From Streptosporangiaceae bacterium (GTDB lineage: Bacteria; Actinomycetota; Actinomycetes; Streptosporangiales; Streptosporangiaceae), in assembly GCA_030045215.1 (NCBI GenBank), contig JASIBJ010000351.1, forward strand, positions 1 to 5,875: DNA of 5,875 nt. The letters run 5' to 3'. Position numbers and translations under genes: made by a program. Every line of letters starts with the position of its first letter. The stretch's first letter is position 1. The notes under the pieces are model-generated. The model ran no database searches. It saw only the letters and a list, made by a program, of their open reading frames with translations, and had not been told where the DNA came from. This document shows, in pieces, positions 1-5,875 of the stretch.

Positions 1-833
1 CCGAGGTCGTCATCAAGCCGACCAAGGGCCAGATCGATGACCTGGTCGGCGAGATCAGGGACCGGGCCGAGAAGTCCGAGCGGGTCCTGGTCACGACGCT
101 GACCAAGAAGATGGCCGAGGACCTCACTGACTACCTGCTGGAGCTGGGCATCCGAGCGCGTTACCTCCACAGCGAGGTCGACACGCTGCGCCGGGTCGAG
201 CTGCTCCGTGAGTTGCGCCTAGGCGAGTACGACGTGCTGGTCGGGATCAACCTGCTCCGCGAGGGCCTGGACCTGCCCGAGGTCTCGCTGGTCTCGATCC
301 TGGACGCGGACAAGGAGGGGTTCCTCCGCTCGGGCACTTCCCTGATCCAGACGATCGGCCGCGCGGCCCGCCATGTGTCCGGCCAGGTGCATATGTATGC
401 GGACAAGGTGACGCCCTCGATGCAGCGCGCGATTGACGAGACCAACCGCCGCCGGGACCGGCAGGTCGCGTACAACCGGGAGCACGGGGTGGACCCGCAG
501 CCGCTGCGCAAGCGGATCGCTGACATCCTGGACCAGCTGGCCAGGGAGGATGCGGACACCGAGAAGCTGCTCGGAGGGTCCGGCCGGCAGCAGAGTCGCG
601 GCAAGGCGCCTGTGCCCGGCGTCGCATCCAGGGCGCGAGCGGCGGCGGCTTCGGCCAAGGCGGGTACCGGCACGGGGCCGGCCAGGGCGGATCTAGCCGC
701 GCTGATCAGCGAGCTGACCGAGCAGATGCACACGGCGGCGGCGGAACTCCAATTCGAGATCGCCGCCCGGCTGCGCGACGAGATCAGGGAACTGAAGCAC
801 GAGCTGCGCGGCATGCAGGCGGCCGGGGTTTGA
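1..833 (+). CDS. uvrB: UvrABC system protein B, C-terminal part (5' end outside window)
   Basis: UvrB is the DNA-loading helicase subunit of nucleotide excision repair. It receives damaged DNA from UvrA and recruits the nuclease UvrC. The reading frame is already open at the left edge (first whole codon at base 3) and gives 276 residues to the TGA at 831-833, roughly the last 40 percent of a usual UvrB. Visible in order are the helicase C-terminal domain with [12 protein letters not shown] (fragment residues 53-64), [14 protein letters not shown] (81-94), [10 protein letters not shown] (101-110) and motif [11 protein letters not shown] (116-124). The YAD-containing segment and the [12 protein letters not shown] tail follow. 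Next comes an Ala/Gly-rich linker (about 190-228), and then the UVR motif that contacts UvrC (about 229-270, with [16 protein letters not shown]). Motif VI ends in His where the UvrB proteins I recall have Asn. The C-terminus looks complete. The family call is essentially certain; the missing N-terminus, with the Walker A motif and beta-hairpin, cannot be judged. Confidence 0.97.
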   Translation, partial: EVVIKPTKGQIDDLVGEIRDRAEKSERVLVTTLTKKMAEDLTDYLLELGIRARYLHSEVDTLRRVELLRELRLGEYDVLVGINLLREGLDLPEVSLVSILDADKEGFLRSGTSLIQTIGRAARHVSGQVHMYADKVTPSMQRAIDETNRRRDRQVAYNREHGVDPQPLRKRIADILDQLAREDADTEKLLGGSGRQQSRGKAPVPGVASRARAAAASAKAGTGTGPARADLAALISELTEQMHTAAAELQFEIAARLRDEIRELKHELRGMQAAGV

Positions 834-915
834 GTGGGCGCGGCGGCCGCCATCGGGAACGCCGGGTGCTCGTAGCCGCCCAGGGACATCTCACCAACGC
901 ACGGAACTTATACCC

Positions 916-929
916 TAAGTAGCTACTTA
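916..929. promoter_or_regulatory. Perfect 14-base palindrome, candidate operator upstream of the membrane protein gene
   Basis: TAAGTAGCTACTTA reads the same on both strands over 14 bases without a mismatch. It lies in the only clearly A/T-rich part of the gap between uvrB and the membrane protein gene, 68 bases before the ATG at 998. Its size and symmetry fit a binding site for a dimeric repressor or activator. The AGTA/TACT half-sites recall operators of small winged-helix regulators such as HxlR or MarR types, but that link is inference. No regulator gene is in view. Confidence 0.45.
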
Positions 930-985
930 CCGGCAATATGTGGTCCTTAGCCGACGTCGAGAAGGCCCTCAGGTTCCGGCGGGCG

Positions 986-991
986 TAGGGT
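986..991 (+). promoter_or_regulatory. Candidate -10 element for a leaderless transcript of the membrane protein gene
   Basis: TAGGGT fits the actinobacterial -10 pattern TAnnnT and ends exactly six bases before the ATG at 998. With the usual spacing, transcription would begin at or next to the A of the start codon, giving a leaderless mRNA. No convincing -35 is seen, which is common in this group. The alternative reading is that GTAGGG is a weak ribosome binding site and the true promoter is upstream, near the palindrome (for example CAATAT at 934-939). Confidence 0.35.
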
Positions 992-997
992 CGAAAT

Positions 998-3789
<2,792 letters not shown>

Positions 3790-3799
3790 GCGGGGCAGG

Positions 3800-4417
3800 G
3801 TGGCGCCGATCCGGGACGAGGCCGGCGAATGGCCCGTCACTGACTCCGTCGTGCTATCGCACGGAAAGATCGTCACGCTCCGGCGGGACACCGTTCGCAT
3901 GCCGGATGGCGTGCTGGTCGGCCGAGAGGTGATCGAGCATCCCGGCGCGGTGGCCGTGGTCGCGCTCGACGCCGCAGGCCGGGTGCTGCTGATCCGGCAG
4001 TACCGGCATCCGGCGGCCGCGCAGCTGTGGGAGATCCCGGCCGGCCTGCGGGACGTAGCCGGCGAGCCGCTCGTCGAGACCGCCAGGCGTGAGTTGCTGG
4101 AAGAGGCGGGCTGCCGGGCCGGCGACTGGCGCGTGCTGATCGACTCGCTCAACTCGCCTGGCATCAGTACGGAGCGACTGCGCATCTTCCTGGCGCGTGA
4201 GCTCACAGTGGTCCCTGAAGCGGAGCGCGAGTATGTTCCTGAGCACGAGGAGGCGTATCTTACGGTGGCCTGGGTCCCCCTGGACGAGGCGGTGCATGAT
4301 GCGCTTTCTGGTGATCTACATAATGGTGTAGCTATCTTGGGAATTTTGTCCGTTTATGCGGCGAGGGGGGACGGGTTCGCGACGCTACGGCGCGCGGAAG
4401 AGCCGGAGACTCTCTAG
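3800..4417 (+). CDS. NUDIX hydrolase, ADP-ribose pyrophosphatase type
   Basis: The product (205 residues) should hydrolyse ADP-ribose to AMP and ribose 5-phosphate, or a related nucleotide sugar, with bound Mg2+ or Mn2+ in the cytoplasm. The NUDIX box runs from Gly82 to Cys105. Its core REL-L-EEAG (97-104) is intact, with the metal ligands in Glu98, Glu101 and Glu102. The loop between Gly82 and Glu89 has six residues, not the textbook five, as I recall for ADP-ribose pyrophosphatases of actinobacteria. HPGAVAVVAL (47-56), IRQYRHP (65-71) and LWEIPAGL (76-83) are further subfamily marks, and His174-Asn175 matches a conserved C-terminal HN. The start is GTG 3800, with GGGG a few bases upstream. 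The frame stays open well back into pyrG, but only from 3800 on does it look like the family, whose WPV-x(14)-RRDTVRMPDG region lies at residues 11-37. GTG 3851 would cut into it. Codons 166-186 are strikingly A/T-ending. The exact substrate is inferred from family and neighbourhood (compare Rv1700 beside pyrG in M. tuberculosis). Confidence 0.93.
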   Translation: MAPIRDEAGEWPVTDSVVLSHGKIVTLRRDTVRMPDGVLVGREVIEHPGAVAVVALDAAGRVLLIRQYRHPAAAQLWEIPAGLRDVAGEPLVETARRELLEEAGCRAGDWRVLIDSLNSPGISTERLRIFLARELTVVPEAEREYVPEHEEAYLTVAWVPLDEAVHDALSGDLHNGVAILGILSVYAARGDGFATLRRAEEPETL

Positions 4418-4449
4418 GCCGCCAGGCTGGTGTCAAAACGGGTTAGTGG

Positions 4450-4465
4450 CCGGCCGGAAGGCCGG
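4450..4465 (+). other. GC hairpin with GGAA tetraloop between the NUDIX gene and ald
   Basis: CCGGCC (4450-4455) pairs fully with GGCCGG (4460-4465) around the loop GGAA, a GNRA-type tetraloop known for unusual stability. The hairpin is 32 bases after the NUDIX stop and ends 33 bases before the ald ATG. No T-run follows, so it is not a standard intrinsic terminator. In a polycistronic mRNA it could slow RNA decay, cause pausing, or affect ald translation. GGCC-rich repeats form easily in GC-rich DNA, so chance is a real alternative. Confidence 0.4.
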
Positions 4466-4484
4466 GCGGTTCGGCAGGTAAGGG

Positions 4485-4489
4485 AAGGA
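4485..4489 (+). promoter_or_regulatory. Ribosome binding site that fixes the ald start
   Basis: AAGGA, within AGGGAAGGA, lies nine bases before the ATG at 4499. It is the clearest Shine-Dalgarno in the window. It supports ATG 4499 over the in-frame GTG at 4430, which would add 23 basic residues unlike any alanine dehydrogenase N-terminus. Confidence 0.75.
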
Positions 4490-4498
4490 CAAGGGCCA

Positions 4499-5614
4499 AT
4501 GAAGGTCGGCGTTCCTAAGGAAGTCAAGAACAACGAGTACCGCGTGGCGATCACGCCGGCGGGTGTCCACGAGCTGGTCAGCAACGGCCACGACGTCTAC
4601 ATCGAGCACGACGCCGGTCTCGGCTCCTCCATCCCGGACGCCGACTTCGTTACCGCGGGAGCTCAGATCCTGCCGGCCGCCGACGATGTATGGCAGGTGG
4701 CGGACCTCGTGCTCAAGGTCAAGGAGCCGGTGGCCGAGGAATATCACCGGATGCGCAAGGACCAGGTTTTGTTCACCTACCTGCACCTGGCCGCGAGCCG
4801 CCCCTGCACTGACGCGCTGCTGGAGTCGGGGATCACCGCGATCGCGTACGAGACCGTGCAGCTCCCCGATGGCTCGCTGCCGTTGCTGGCGCCGATGTCG
4901 GAAGTCGCCGGCCGGATGGCGCCGCAGGTCGGCGCGCACCACCTGCAGCGTGATGGTGGCGGCCGCGGCGTGCTCATGGGCGGCGTGTCCGGCGTGTACG
5001 CGGCCAAGGTGGTCGTGCTGGGTGCCGGGGTGTCGGGCATGAGCGCGGCGGCGATCGCACTCGGCATGCAGGCCGAGGTACTGCTGGTGGACAAGAACAT
5101 CGCGCGGCTGCGCCAGGCAGACGCGATCTATCAGGGTCACTGCCAGACCGTCGCCTCGAACTTGTACGAGATCGAGCGCGCGGTCGTGGACGCCGACCTC
5201 GTGATCGGGGCCGTGCTCGTGCCGGGGGCCAAGGCGCCGACGCTGGTCTCCAACGAGCTGGTGTCCCGGATGAAGCCGGGCGCGGTCCTCGTCGACATCT
5301 CCATCGACCAGGGCGGCTGCTTCGAGGATTCGCATCCGACCACGCATGCCGAGCCGACCTACAAGGTGCACGACGCGATCTTCTACTGCGTCGCGAATAT
5401 GCCAGGCGCAGTTCCGCACACCTCGACCTACGCCCTGACCAACGTGACGCTGCCGTACGCCGTCGAGATAGCCAACCGGGGCTGGCGCGAGGCGCTGCTC
5501 AGGGACCCGTCGTTCGCGCTCGGCCTGAACACGCACGAGGGCGAGGTCACGTGCCAGCCGGTCGCCGATGCGCACGGCCTCCCGGCCGCCACCCTCGCCG
5601 AGGTCCTCAGCTGA
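4499..5614 (+). CDS. ald: L-alanine dehydrogenase
   Basis: Ald reversibly converts L-alanine to pyruvate and ammonia with NAD+ in the cytoplasm. It lets cells use alanine as carbon or nitrogen source, and in reverse regenerates NAD+ when oxygen is low. The 371 residues equal the usual family length. The N-terminus [20 protein letters not shown] is typical. Substrate and catalytic residues are present at the same numbers I recall for the M. tuberculosis enzyme: Arg15, Lys75 (in KVKEP), His96 (TYLHLA) and Asp270 (SIDQGG). The dinucleotide-binding loop is GAGVSG (175-180), with Asp198 at the end of the second strand. [11 protein letters not shown] (237-247) and [20 protein letters not shown] (296-315) are further family signatures. 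Position 182 is Ser, where the homologues I recall have Asn just after the glycine loop. The gene sits between the NUDIX gene and xerD, and its TGA overlaps the probable xerD start, so translational coupling is likely. No binding site for an Lrp-type activator is evident in the 81-base upstream gap. Confidence 0.97.
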   Translation: MKVGVPKEVKNNEYRVAITPAGVHELVSNGHDVYIEHDAGLGSSIPDADFVTAGAQILPAADDVWQVADLVLKVKEPVAEEYHRMRKDQVLFTYLHLAASRPCTDALLESGITAIAYETVQLPDGSLPLLAPMSEVAGRMAPQVGAHHLQRDGGGRGVLMGGVSGVYAAKVVVLGAGVSGMSAAAIALGMQAEVLLVDKNIARLRQADAIYQGHCQTVASNLYEIERAVVDADLVIGAVLVPGAKAPTLVSNELVSRMKPGAVLVDISIDQGGCFEDSHPTTHAEPTYKVHDAIFYCVANMPGAVPHTSTYALTNVTLPYAVEIANRGWREALLRDPSFALGLNTHEGEVTCQPVADAHGLPAATLAEVLS

Positions 5615-5875
5615 CAGCCCCGGCACAGGCCATCGGGACCTACCTCGACTACCTGGAGGTAGAACGAGGCCTGGCCGCCCACACGCTGGAGGCATACCGG
5701 CGTGACTTGCACCGGTATGCCGCGGCGCTGGACAAGCGGGGACGGACCGAGATCGGTGCCGTCAGCTCGCAGGATGTTGCCGACTTTCTGGCCGGCCTGC
5801 GCGAGGGCGACGGCGAGCATCCGCCGCTGGCGGCGAGCTCGGCCGGCCGCGCGGTTGTCGCCGTGCGCGGGCTGC
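5611..5875 (+). CDS. xerD: Tyrosine recombinase XerD, N-terminal part (3' end outside window)
   Basis: XerD, usually with XerC, resolves chromosome dimers at the dif site during cell division. The 88 codons visible cover most of the N-terminal SAM-like core-binding domain that clamps DNA. They include YLDYLEVERGLAAHTLEAYRRDL (residues 11-33), QDVADFLAGL (54-63) and SSAGRAVVAVRGL (76-88). These closely follow the M. tuberculosis XerD N-terminus as I recall it. The catalytic domain (R-K-H-R-H/W-Y) lies beyond the right edge. No ATG, GTG or TTG exists between 5554 and the conserved core. CTG 5611, overlapping the ald stop as CTGA with GAGG (5600-5603) seven bases upstream, gives a family-like N-terminus. 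GTG 5551 is the alternative; it would add 20 Arg/Pro-rich residues and overlap ald by 64 bases. XerD versus XerC rests on similarity and the pyrG-NUDIX neighbourhood. Confidence 0.9.
   Translation, partial: MTAPAQAIGTYLDYLEVERGLAAHTLEAYRRDLHRYAAALDKRGRTEIGAVSSQDVADFLAGLREGDGEHPPLAASSAGRAVVAVRGL

Noticed and set aside
835..882. Imperfect inverted repeat after uvrB (TGGGC..GGC with GCCGCCCA) as a terminator
   Set aside because: The stem has a two-base bulge and a loop of about 30 bases, and no T-run follows, so it is easily expected by chance at this GC content.
4431..4436. TTGACA on the minus strand as a -35 of an antisense promoter
   Set aside because: No -10 match lies at the right distance on that strand, and no minus-strand gene follows.
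4430..4498. Longer ald start at GTG 4430
   Set aside because: It would add 23 basic residues absent from the family and ignores the strong AAGGA site placed for ATG 4499.
4433..5695. Long minus-strand open frame (420 residues) opposite ald
   Set aside because: It is explained by GC-biased codons of ald on the other strand, and its translation is His/Arg/Gly-rich and resembles no protein I know.

Overview
The window is GC-rich throughout, uses GTG as well as ATG starts, and its coding frames strongly prefer G or C at the third codon position. Its proteins match the actinobacterial versions of their families. I read it as a chromosomal housekeeping segment from a high-GC actinobacterium. A Streptosporangiales- or Streptomyces-like relative is a guess; the sequence does not fix the order. 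All genes are on the + strand, and I see no mobile element, CRISPR array, tRNA or rRNA.

Layout: (1) 1-833, the 3' part of uvrB (excision-repair helicase), cut by the left edge. (2) A 164-base gap with a perfect 14-base palindrome and a possible leaderless promoter. (3) 998-1939, a multi-pass membrane protein of the DMT/EamA type, function unassigned. (4) A 98-base gap ending in an extended -10 promoter motif placed so that the pyrG message may start at or next to its GTG. (5) 2038-3789 pyrG, CTP synthase. (6) 3800-4417, a NUDIX hydrolase of the ADP-ribose pyrophosphatase type, 10 bases after pyrG. (7) An 81-base gap with a GC hairpin capped by a GGAA tetraloop, followed by a good ribosome binding site. 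(8) 4499-5614 ald, L-alanine dehydrogenase. (9) 5611 to the right edge, the N-terminal part of a XerD-type tyrosine recombinase whose likely start overlaps the ald stop.

The block pyrG - NUDIX - (ald) - xerD is a recognisable actinobacterial neighbourhood. As I recall it, Mycobacterium tuberculosis has pyrG, the ADP-ribose pyrophosphatase and xerD in the same order, with parA/scpA/scpB-like genes further on, but without ald between them. Short spacing and the overlap suggest co-transcription from the pyrG promoter, possibly with extra control in front of ald. The products serve different jobs: CTP supply, ADP-ribose clearance, alanine/pyruvate interconversion and chromosome dimer resolution. 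The block looks like conserved housekeeping synteny, not a single pathway.

I found no new biological system. The points worth a second look are small: an apparent CTG (or long overlapping GTG) start for xerD, two candidate leaderless promoters, the 14-base palindrome upstream of the membrane protein, an A/T-ending codon patch late in the NUDIX gene, and the hairpin in front of ald.
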